A DNA stretch of 64,000 nucleotides from Thermoanaerobaculum sp. (GTDB lineage Bacteria > Acidobacteriota > Thermoanaerobaculia > Multivoradales > UBA5704), in NCBI GenBank assembly GCA_021154885.1, contig JAJKHS010000126.1, forward strand, positions 1 through 64,000, in the 5' to 3' direction. The position numbers and the translations under genes are program-made. Positions 54,570-62,670 of the stretch are shown here, in pieces (positions within the stretch are counted from its first letter, which is position 1; each line of letters starts with the position of its first letter). The notes beneath the pieces are model-generated. The model saw only the letters and a list, made by a program, of their open reading frames with translations. It was not told the DNA's origin and searched no databases.

Positions 54570-55277
54570 TCAAGGGGCCAGGGCGGCTCGTTGGAAGACC
54601 TCAGGTCGGACCAGTTGGACTTCGCAGATCCTCTTCTTTCCGTCCAGCTCGCTATAATTAAGATAAAGCCGGTAACCCTCCAACTCATACTTGTCCCAGT
54701 CGCCGACACCCAATTCGGGTTCCACGTGTCTATGCAAACTCGTGTCGATCTGGGTCTGCGCCTCGGCACGCAGCATTCCGAATTGAATGCCCAGTGGCAG
54801 TGATTCCTTATAGATAGCGTGTTGATGTTCATCCGGCAGGCCAGAGAAAAGTCGAACCTTGTCAAGGCGATCCTCGGCGTCGAACAGGAACTCCATGCCG
54901 CGAAGCTTGAAACAGAAAGCCTTCCCGCCATGATCAACAGACTCCTGCTCTGATTTACCGAGATCCTTGAAAGCGTTCCTGACGTCCTCTTCCTCGCGGC
55001 TCTTTCTTAGGAGAGAGACTAGCTTTATAACAGGAGGAGGTGGCTGCTCAACCATTCCTCCAGCGTCCTTAGAGGTTTCCGTGTTTGATGCCGTCTCGCC
55101 AGAACGAGGCTGGTTTTTTATTAGCTTGTCTGCGGTCAACGCTGACGCCACATTGGTGACAAAGTTGGGAATCATCAGAATTATGCCCGCAATGACTGTT
55201 CCTATCACAGTAGCAAGGGCGGTCAACAAAAAAATCTTTTTTTGGGAGTGTTCCAAGGACGCCCACCATCTCCACAT
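54570..55277 (-). CDS. Small membrane-anchored protein of unknown function
   Basis: A protein of about 235 aa. An N-terminal TM helix lies at about residues 14-37 (KIFLLTALATVIGTVIAGII). A low-complexity linker with PPPP is followed by a soluble alpha/beta domain (KAFCFKLRGMEFLFDAEDRL, YELEGYRLYLNYSELDGKKR). I do not recognise the domain. ATG 55277 is preferred because GAGGGAG stands 6 bases before it; in-frame ATG and TTG lie just upstream. Its 3' end is 4 bases from the convergent kinase gene. It lies 76 bases downstream of the tubulin-like operon, so it may belong to it. Confidence 0.75.
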   Translation of the reverse strand: MWRWWASLEHSQKKIFLLTALATVIGTVIAGIILMIPNFVTNVASALTADKLIKNQPRSGETASNTETSKDAGGMVEQPPPPVIKLVSLLRKSREEEDVRNAFKDLGKSEQESVDHGGKAFCFKLRGMEFLFDAEDRLDKVRLFSGLPDEHQHAIYKESLPLGIQFGMLRAEAQTQIDTSLHRHVEPELGVGDWDKYELEGYRLYLNYSELDGKKRICEVQLVRPEVFQRAALAP

Positions 55278-55353
55278 ATGCATCTCCCTCAATAAGGTAG
55301 ATTCAACCCCTGTTACACGTAAACTTGCATTATCGCACTTCTTGGAAAGCCTG

Positions 55354-57333
55354 TCAACCCCCCGTCACCCGGTATCCCTGCGTCAACTGAAAGATCAGGA
55401 TCGCTTCGCCCTCGATCTCCTCGATGACCTTCTGGTCCGGGTACTGGTGGCCGAGGGCGCTGCGCAGGTCTGCGGAGAGGCCGCTGGGCAGGGCGAGGAA
55501 GGTCTGGAGGGAGGTCCCTGGCACGGGCATCCAGGGCAGGGCGCTGGCTCTCGCCTTCTCCAGCGCCTCGCGCCAGGAGGATGCGTCCGGTCCGCCGCTG
55601 CCACTGATGACCCGGAAGACGTCGCTCCACTCCAGATCCGCCAGGAGCAGGCAGCTCTTGCGGGCGGACTCTCGCAGAAGATCGGAGAGGCTCGCTCCAG
55701 GCCGGCCCACCGCCGCTCGCAGGGCAGCCGTCTCCGATTCCCAGAAGCGATGAAGAGATTCTGCTGCGCTGACCGATTTTTCCTCCAGCAGCGCTTGGGT
55801 GACCTCGGGTGAAAAGGGGAAGAGGACCGGGATGGAGTCGACAGGCACCGCAATCTCCGCCCGGAGGGCTTTTTGAGTTTCCTGCCAACTGCTCAGAGCC
55901 TTCTCGTGCCGGCGCACCAGCTCCCGGGCGAGCCAGCTCTGGCCGCGGCGGAAGTTGAGCTCGGGCATCCAATTGCGCAGAGGGATGACGGGCCCCAATC
56001 TGGAGATCTTCCTTTTGAATCCTTTTAGGTAAACCATGACGGCGCCGAGGCCTGCGGCGCCGGCGACGATGGAGGCGGGGATCTTGGAGTCCGAGAAGAT
56101 CGCCACACCGGCCGCGATCAGGCAGGCGAGACAGGCCACCGCGAAGGCGGCGGCCCGCGTCTGATCGAGCTCCTCCTCGAAGAACACCTGAGGCTGAGGC
56201 TGCTTGATCCTGCCAGTCTGCTTTTCGGCGTACCAGCGGGCGAAGGTGTCGTCCATGAAATGAGCAAGCTTCAGGGCGGTCTGGGCCTCGAGCTGCTTCA
56301 AGGCCGAGATCCGCCGCTTGAGGAGAGGCTCCAGTTTTTCGAGCCGCCAGCCCATGCCGCGCAACGCCGAGCGCAGCGTCTCGTGGCTCTTCTCCTCGCA
56401 GGCGGCGAGCTTGCCGAGCAGGTCTTCGGCAGGGGGCGGACCCGACGCTGGGGGCTCCGCCAGGATCTCGGGCGACACCTCCTCCAGCCAGGCATCCGAG
56501 GGCTCGGTCCAGGCTTCGGGAGGAGCGGAAAGCGCGGCCAGGAAGCGGCGCACCATGTCGCGATAGAGGGCTCCGGAGGTCGCCTCGATGCCCATCTGCG
56601 AGGTCAGCCGCCATTCGGTGAAACCGAGAGAGAGGTAGCGGCCCCCCTGCCCGAGCCGGGCCTGCTCGGACTGGATGCGGGCGAAGAGCACGGGAGCCAT
56701 TTCGCCGAGCGTGAGGTGGTAGAGAATTCCGGCGGCCTGGGCCCGGGCCTCCCCGGCGTCGTTCACCGCCATCCCCTCGGTGTTGATGCGGTCGAGGAGG
56801 AGAATGACGTCGAAGATGCCTCCATCCGACCCATCGGCGTAGGGCAGGGGCTGGACCAGGCCGGGCGGGGCCGCCTCTCCGGAGGTCTCGTAGGTCCCAT
56901 CGGCGAGGAGGAGGATGCGGCCGATCCGCCGGAAACGGCGCCGGAGATGCTTGAGGGCGGCGAGCGTCTCCTTGGGAAGGGCGACTCCGGAGTCGGGCGC
57001 AAAGCCCGGGCTCACCAGGACGAGGTCGAGCAGGTCCAGCCCTCCTCCCGGCGTCTGCCAGCGCTCGACGTCGAGCATGGTGCGAACGGCTGCTTCCAGA
57101 CCCGTTTCGAACCGGGTCGCCGAGGCGGCCCAGTCCGGACGCCTCCAGGAGGCTCCGGGAGCGCGCGAGAACCAGGCCAGCCGTCCCTCTTCCTCTTCCA
57201 CGACGTGGCAGCAGTGGACGCTCGCCTGCGACACTCCGGGGCGACCGGCGAGAGCGCTGAGGAGCTCGCGGCCGGCGCCGTCGAAGGCGACGGCAAACAG
57301 GCCGAGCTTCTGCCGACCGGGCTGCGGTCTCAT
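55354..57333 (-). CDS. Two-TM protein with possible degenerate tubulin-like N-terminus
   Basis: A 659-aa protein. The N-terminal 260 residues contain segments that line up by eye with the tubulin-like neighbour: FDVILLLDRINTEGMAVNDA compares with FDHCYLLSGLQQGGTTDVET, followed in both by A...L.LT. The nucleotide loop GGTGSG is absent. A helical stretch (residues about 310-370) precedes two TM helices at about 391-433 and a cytoplasmic C-terminus of about 220 residues. Its ATG overlaps the tubulin-like stop (TGATG), so the two are made together. Membrane anchoring of the tubulin-like protein is the likely job (inference). No standard family is recognised. Confidence 0.75.
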   Translation of the reverse strand: MRPQPGRQKLGLFAVAFDGAGRELLSALAGRPGVSQASVHCCHVVEEEEGRLAWFSRAPGASWRRPDWAASATRFETGLEAAVRTMLDVERWQTPGGGLDLLDLVLVSPGFAPDSGVALPKETLAALKHLRRRFRRIGRILLLADGTYETSGEAAPPGLVQPLPYADGSDGGIFDVILLLDRINTEGMAVNDAGEARAQAAGILYHLTLGEMAPVLFARIQSEQARLGQGGRYLSLGFTEWRLTSQMGIEATSGALYRDMVRRFLAALSAPPEAWTEPSDAWLEEVSPEILAEPPASGPPPAEDLLGKLAACEEKSHETLRSALRGMGWRLEKLEPLLKRRISALKQLEAQTALKLAHFMDDTFARWYAEKQTGRIKQPQPQVFFEEELDQTRAAAFAVACLACLIAAGVAIFSDSKIPASIVAGAAGLGAVMVYLKGFKRKISRLGPVIPLRNWMPELNFRRGQSWLARELVRRHEKALSSWQETQKALRAEIAVPVDSIPVLFPFSPEVTQALLEEKSVSAAESLHRFWESETAALRAAVGRPGASLSDLLRESARKSCLLLADLEWSDVFRVISGSGGPDASSWREALEKARASALPWMPVPGTSLQTFLALPSGLSADLRSALGHQYPDQKVIEEIEGEAILIFQLTQGYRVTGG

Positions 57334-60125
57334 CAGAGCCCCACGTCCTCGACTCGCAGCTTGTTCTTGAGCGCCCGGATCTCGGCGTTGAGCTGATAGA
57401 TGTCGAGGCTCAGGAAATGCTCGGAGCGCTTGGGATCGAAAGCTCCCTCGAGCGTGGTTTCGAGCGTCTTGATGTAACCGCCGAGCCGCTGGTGCCAGTC
57501 GTCCTGGCCTTCGTTCTTCCCCACCTCGAGCTGGATCTCCACGAGGTTGTCCCCGTCCCGGCAGAAGGTCTGGAAGGCCTCCCGCCGGTAGCGGCCGAGG
57601 GGCGCTGGAGCGTCACTATTGTTGTTGAAAACGTATTCTTTCCCATCCGACCGCCGGATCAGACCCAGGAGATTGGCCGCGCTGAACAGGAACAGGCTCT
57701 GCAGCTCCCGAGGGTCCTCGCCCGCGAACTCGATACGAGTCACCCAGCGCCGGTCGTTGAAGAAGTGCAGGTCGTAACGCTGCTCTTCCACCACCGACGC
57801 GATGAGGCTCCTGCGGTACGCAGGGAGACTCTTGAGGCCAGGAAGAGAGATGCCGTGCTCGGTGCGGAAGATCGGCACGTAATCGTCCCGCTGCTCGTCG
57901 ACGGCGGAAATCTGCCGCCAGCTCTCACGGACCGCATCGTACAGAATCGAATCCGAGCGGACGCCGATGGCCGAGATCTCCAGCCGGTTGTCCCTCATGC
58001 TGTAGGACTCGTGAAGCTCCCAGTTCGCCTGCGCCCGCGCCAGCAGCACGGCGACCTCGGTCTTGTACTTCTCGCTGGGGTGCTCGAAGCACTCGGCGAG
58101 GAGGCGGTCGCAGTTCATGCCCGCCTCACTCTGGAAATAGTGATGGATCGCCTCGGTACACAGGTTGTAGAACCGGGCGTTGACCTCCTTGGGCTCCAGC
58201 GCCGCCCAGGTCCGCGACTCGGTGACGAGCTTGCCGAGAACTTCGCGCAGGAGGCGGTCCTGGTTCGGACCGACCAGGGCTCTGCGGAACCATTTCAAAG
58301 GTCCGACGCTGGCGCGTGCCCGCTGGGTGCGATAGTACGAATTCTCGTCGCGCGAAACCTCGAGACGAAGGTTGTTGAGCATGTCCTTGATCCGCGTCCA
58401 CGGCGCGATGAGCTCCTGTTGGACGATCGAGATCAGCTTTTCGATGAGGGGCAGTTGGTCGCGATACACGACAGCCGCGGTCTTGTTCCGCACGTGCTCG
58501 TTCCAGGCCTCGTAATCCTTGCCAAGGAGCTGCTTCGGCTCCTTGCCCACGACGCTCCCCTGCTCGACCGCCTCGGCCGTGGAGCGTTGCTTTTCGGCGA
58601 TGCCCTCCAGCTCCTGCGCCTTGTCGCGGATCTGGCCCTGGAAAGCCCGGAGCATGTCGGCGCAACGGCCGAGATAGCGCAGGTTGCGGTCGAGCCCCCC
58701 CGGCTGGAGCAGGCTGGAGCGGATCTGGTCGGAAAGGTAGCGGCGCAGCTCACCCTCGTCGAAGAGCTTCTCCTGGCTCAGGCGCTTGCGCTCGCGCCGT
58801 TGGGCGTCGTGGGCCTCCACCAGCAGCCGCTGGAGCTCCGCCTTGCCGACCTCCTGCTTCCTCTTGTCGCCCTGGAGGTAGATGTTCACCGTCGTCAGAT
58901 CGAGGTCGAGCGGCGGCAGGATCTCGTCGATGCGGCGGAAATCGTTGATCTGCAGCCGTTCCTTGAAGCTCTGCAAGTCCTCCGGAGCCACGGCCTCGGC
59001 TTCGGCCACGGACTGGAGGAGCTGCTGGTGAAGCTGGTGGGCGAGGTCCGGACCGAGGGACTCGCCGAGCAGCTCCTCCGGCAGCTCGACGCCGAGCACG
59101 CCGTAGCTGCTGTAGCAGCAGACCCGGCCCAGCTCGTCCCGGGTCGACTTCCGCTGGCCGGCCATGTTGATGACGCCTTCAGAAATCCGCTGCCCGGTCT
59201 GGGAGAGCGTCAGTAGGGTGATGGCTTCGCCGATGACGGCGGAGAGGGTCTCGACGTCGGTGGTGCCGCCCTGCTGCAGACCGCTCAGCAGATAGCAATG
59301 ATCGAAGGGTGCGCGCCGGGAGGTCTCTGGGCGGTTCTGCACGTATTCCACGGTCCAGGGATCGTCGCTCGTGGCGTTCATGTAGCGGTCCAGCTCCTGG
59401 AGCGCCGTGTAGGCGTTCGCCTCCAGGGCCTTCATCACCACGGGTTTGCCGCGGAACGCCTCCGGCAGCACCAGGTGCCCGGTGACCGTGACCTCGCGGT
59501 TGGTGTGCTCCTCCGCCCAGCGCCGCAAGTCGAACGCAAGGTCGAGGAAAATGCCGGAGCCCGTGCCGCCGCAGACGGAACCGATCAGATGGATGTCGAT
59601 GCCCGCCTCGAGGTTGACCCGAATCCCCGTCTGCTGATGGAAACGGAGGGCGAGATCGCTGTCCGTCACCGTCGTCAGGGCCTCCTGGATGGCGGCCTCC
59701 ACGCGGTCCCGGCGATAGAAGTAACAGAGCCGGCCAATGGGACGGATGCCGCCGGCGCCGAAGGCGACCTGCTGGAAGTTCAAGCGCGGAGGAAGCCATT
59801 TCGCCCAGTGAGGAAAGGCCTGCCCCGAGACGATGTCGGAGATGACGCTCTGGGCGTTGAACCCTCCGAGATAGACGTACTCGGAGTTGTCCACCATCCG
59901 GGGCTCGCGATTGTCCTGGAACGCCGTGTCGAAGGCGCGAAACGCGACGTAGTGATGCCGCTCTCCGACGAAGTGCTCGATCCGGGCCCGCGCCGCTTTG
60001 GCCGCGGCCGTTCCGGTGCCGCCGGTCGCGATGACCAGGGTCGGACGGACGACGCGGGCCATGCCGGTCCAGTCCGGTTCCCGGCGGATCTGAGAAATTG
60101 GCGATCTGTTCCTGTCCACGATCAT
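57333..60125 (-). CDS. Tubulin/FtsZ-like protein (Tubulin_2 / FtsZl1-type)
   Basis: A 930-aa protein. Residues 30-400 have the tubulin-superfamily pattern: loop 1 VIATGGTGTAAAKAARARI (33-42), a hydrophobic strand IDIHLIGSVCGGTGSGIFLD with the GTP signature GGTGSG at 186-191, and PFDHCYLLSGLQQGG. A long helical region follows (about 430-640), then a C-terminal domain with ELQSLFLFSAANLLGLI. Bacterial members were predicted (FtsZl1 family) to work with vWA proteins in membrane remodelling. AGGAGCTAACCC precedes ATG 60125. It is in an overlapping operon with a vWA protein and a two-TM protein. GTP binding is predicted from motif only. Confidence 0.88.
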   Translation of the reverse strand: MIVDRNRSPISQIRREPDWTGMARVVRPTLVIATGGTGTAAAKAARARIEHFVGERHHYVAFRAFDTAFQDNREPRMVDNSEYVYLGGFNAQSVISDIVSGQAFPHWAKWLPPRLNFQQVAFGAGGIRPIGRLCYFYRRDRVEAAIQEALTTVTDSDLALRFHQQTGIRVNLEAGIDIHLIGSVCGGTGSGIFLDLAFDLRRWAEEHTNREVTVTGHLVLPEAFRGKPVVMKALEANAYTALQELDRYMNATSDDPWTVEYVQNRPETSRRAPFDHCYLLSGLQQGGTTDVETLSAVIGEAITLLTLSQTGQRISEGVINMAGQRKSTRDELGRVCCYSSYGVLGVELPEELLGESLGPDLAHQLHQQLLQSVAEAEAVAPEDLQSFKERLQINDFRRIDEILPPLDLDLTTVNIYLQGDKRKQEVGKAELQRLLVEAHDAQRRERKRLSQEKLFDEGELRRYLSDQIRSSLLQPGGLDRNLRYLGRCADMLRAFQGQIRDKAQELEGIAEKQRSTAEAVEQGSVVGKEPKQLLGKDYEAWNEHVRNKTAAVVYRDQLPLIEKLISIVQQELIAPWTRIKDMLNNLRLEVSRDENSYYRTQRARASVGPLKWFRRALVGPNQDRLLREVLGKLVTESRTWAALEPKEVNARFYNLCTEAIHHYFQSEAGMNCDRLLAECFEHPSEKYKTEVAVLLARAQANWELHESYSMRDNRLEISAIGVRSDSILYDAVRESWRQISAVDEQRDDYVPIFRTEHGISLPGLKSLPAYRRSLIASVVEEQRYDLHFFNDRRWVTRIEFAGEDPRELQSLFLFSAANLLGLIRRSDGKEYVFNNNSDAPAPLGRYRREAFQTFCRDGDNLVEIQLEVGKNEGQDDWHQRLGGYIKTLETTLEGAFDPKRSEHFLSLDIYQLNAEIRALKNKLRVEDVGL

Positions 60126-60159
60126 GGGTTAGCTCCTGCCATTCCTGGACGAATGAAGA

Positions 60160-62670
60160 TCAACGGTCCTTGTGGCGGATGGTGACCCGGCTGCCCTGGT
60201 GCTCGAGCTCGATCCTGGTTCCGCGCGCAAGCTCATGAAACGTGACGATCTCTCCCTCGGCGCCGAGGAGCCGCTCCGCCGCAGGCTGCTTCGAAGGAGC
60301 GAGCTTCCTGAGCTTCCAGCCGGAGCCGGCGAGGAGACGGATCTTGTAGTCGTCCCCGCTGTTGGGCCGGATCTCGAAACCCTGCTCGCCCTTCTCCAGC
60401 TTGCGCGGGGAGGTCTCGACCTCGACGTCGCCTTGAGAATCGGTCGTGACGAGAAATCTTTTATGCTTGTCTCCCGGTTGCCAGACCCGGCTCTCTCCGC
60501 CCGCCACGTCCACGGCGAGGGGGAAATCAGCGCGCCATCTCTCCTGGAGCCCGCGCAGCCACTGCCGCGGGCCTGGGAAAAGGAAGGCCAGGGCCGTGGC
60601 GAGAAGCAGGGCCAGGAGCGCATAGAGCAGCCAGCGCAGGATCCGCTTGCCGGGCGGCTCGGGAACCGCGATCAGCAGCGTCCTCTGCCACGAGGTCAGG
60701 CCGTCGCTCGCCTGGACGATCAACGGCCGGCCGAGAGCCGCATCCGTGAGCAGCTCCGGAGCGCTGCGGTAGCAGACCCGATGGCCGTCCTCCTGGAGGG
60801 CCTTGCCGTTCAGCGCATCGCGCGAAGGGCCGAAGAGAAGCTTCAGACCGGACTGCTCAGGCGAGGAGACGTCGATCAGGAGCTGTTGCGCTCCCTCGCA
60901 GCCCTTCTGAGGATCGGCCCACCACTCGAAGACCAGGCGCGCAGGCGGCTCCGTGAGCATCTCGACGGCGGGGCTCTTCCCGTTGGGTTGAGGCTGATCC
61001 ATGCGGACCGCCCCGCCGAGCTTCCCTTGCTTCTGAAGCCGAGCCGCGAGAGAGAATCGGTCGGGTGTGGACAGCGGCGACTCCTTGAAGGCCTGGAAGC
61101 GGACCGTCCGCGACTTGAGGGACCAGGCCTCCGGCGTCTTACCGACCTCGATGGAGGCGATGACCTCGTAGGTTCCCGGCAGGCGGGTGCCGGTAAGCTG
61201 GCCGGTGAGACGCAACAACCCGTCGGGCGAGGTCGTGAGGACTTCGGGCCTGAGCTTCAACTCCTGCGTGCCGGCATTGGGCAGAGTCACTTGAGCCGTC
61301 GCGGCGATGGGGACGTCCTTCAGGATGTTGCGCCACTCTTCGACGCTCGGACCCGCAGGCTGCGGCAGCCATTTCAGCTCCAGGGCGAGATCCACCGGGT
61401 TGCCGGCGAGGATTTTTTCCGGCGGTTTGCCATCCTGCCAGTAGAAACGGACGTTGTTGACGGGCAGCACGGAGAAGCGGTGATAGGCCTCCTGGCCCGG
61501 GCTCAGGTTGACTTCCGCCAGGTTCCGCGACTCGACCAGCCAGGTGGCGTATTGAGACGTGGCGCGGACGTTCACCTTGTCGATCTCGGCATCTGGCGGA
61601 GTGAGTTGGTAGCTGGTACGGCTCTTGTCGTACTGCAGGGTGACGTCCTTTTTCTTCTTGTCCTTCCAGATCTTGACCTGGATCGGCGACTCGACAGGCG
61701 CCGAGACGATCACCTTGTTGGTGCCCGGGGGGAGGACCAGGCGCCGGCGCTCCTGGTCGGGAAAGATCGTGTCCCACATCACGTCCAGGACGTTGTCGTA
61801 CCGCACTGAACGGGCCTTGCCTCCGAACTGTTCCGCGAGAGCCCGGAGGACGTAGGGACCTTCGCTCTCGATCATCCTGCCGTCGGGGCCCACCCGGCCG
61901 GCAAGGTCTTCCACGACTCGCAAGCCCTTCTCCAGGAACGAGGGACCGCCCAGGCGGGCCTCGTTGAGCCGCTGATAGATCAGTTTCTGCCGCTCCTCGT
62001 CATTGCGGCCGTGGAGACCCTCGTCCAGGGCCAGAGTGAAGACGGAGACCTTGTTGCGGGCGAGCTCTTTCATCACCGGATTGTCGGTGCGCAGGAAGTT
62101 GCGATACCGGTCGAGCTCCTCCTTTTCGAGCGTCCCTTGAGATTTTCGGTTGATCTTTCCCAGGTCCAGCTCGCCGTCCGAGATCAGCAGGAGGTTCTTC
62201 TTGGCCTCTTTGTGCTGGGCGTTGAAGAGATCGGCCGCCGTGCCGATGGCGCTGATGTAGTCCGTCCGGGAGCCGATGTCGCCGGGGATCTGCTCGTTCC
62301 ACCAACCTTCGCCCTGAATGTCGCTCCATTGCACGGGCTGAACTGGCAGCTTCTGGATGCGTCGCGTCTGGTTGCCGAACACGTACACGTCCAGATAGTT
62401 GTTCTCGTTCTGGTTCTTCTCGCTGAGTGAAGCCACCAGAGTCTGCATCATCACGAGGATTTCGTTGCGCAGCCGGTAACCGGTGGTCCCGAGCGCCTGG
62501 CTCTGCTCGCGGTCCCGCTGCTCCGAGCTCAGGGAGACGTCCAGCAGGACGATCCAATATTGCGCTTCAGGCTCCTTCGAATCCTTTTTGGCGCCGCGCT
62601 CCTGGGCCAGGGACCACGGCGCCAGCAAAAGCGCCACGAGGAGAGCCGCAGCGGTTCGGCGATAGCTCAT
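60160..62670 (-). CDS. Periplasmic vWA-domain protein with C-terminal TM helix
   Basis: An 836-aa protein. A signal peptide covers residues 1-22 (TAAALLVALLLAPWSLAQ). The vWA domain begins at YWIVLLDVSLSSE, whose DxSxS (44-48) is an intact MIDAS; further acidic positions are in LLLISDGELDLG. Central regions (about 300-650) read as Ig-like or beta-rich modules. One TM helix near 675-700 (RWLLYALLALLLATALAFLF) is followed by a C-terminal cytoplasmic part of about 120 residues. It overlaps the upstream coiled-coil gene by 4 bases and precedes the tubulin-like gene by 34. It could link periplasmic ligands to the cytoplasmic filament; that is inference. Confidence 0.88.
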   Translation of the reverse strand: MSYRRTAAALLVALLLAPWSLAQERGAKKDSKEPEAQYWIVLLDVSLSSEQRDREQSQALGTTGYRLRNEILVMMQTLVASLSEKNQNENNYLDVYVFGNQTRRIQKLPVQPVQWSDIQGEGWWNEQIPGDIGSRTDYISAIGTAADLFNAQHKEAKKNLLLISDGELDLGKINRKSQGTLEKEELDRYRNFLRTDNPVMKELARNKVSVFTLALDEGLHGRNDEERQKLIYQRLNEARLGGPSFLEKGLRVVEDLAGRVGPDGRMIESEGPYVLRALAEQFGGKARSVRYDNVLDVMWDTIFPDQERRRLVLPPGTNKVIVSAPVESPIQVKIWKDKKKKDVTLQYDKSRTSYQLTPPDAEIDKVNVRATSQYATWLVESRNLAEVNLSPGQEAYHRFSVLPVNNVRFYWQDGKPPEKILAGNPVDLALELKWLPQPAGPSVEEWRNILKDVPIAATAQVTLPNAGTQELKLRPEVLTTSPDGLLRLTGQLTGTRLPGTYEVIASIEVGKTPEAWSLKSRTVRFQAFKESPLSTPDRFSLAARLQKQGKLGGAVRMDQPQPNGKSPAVEMLTEPPARLVFEWWADPQKGCEGAQQLLIDVSSPEQSGLKLLFGPSRDALNGKALQEDGHRVCYRSAPELLTDAALGRPLIVQASDGLTSWQRTLLIAVPEPPGKRILRWLLYALLALLLATALAFLFPGPRQWLRGLQERWRADFPLAVDVAGGESRVWQPGDKHKRFLVTTDSQGDVEVETSPRKLEKGEQGFEIRPNSGDDYKIRLLAGSGWKLRKLAPSKQPAAERLLGAEGEIVTFHELARGTRIELEHQGSRVTIRHKDR

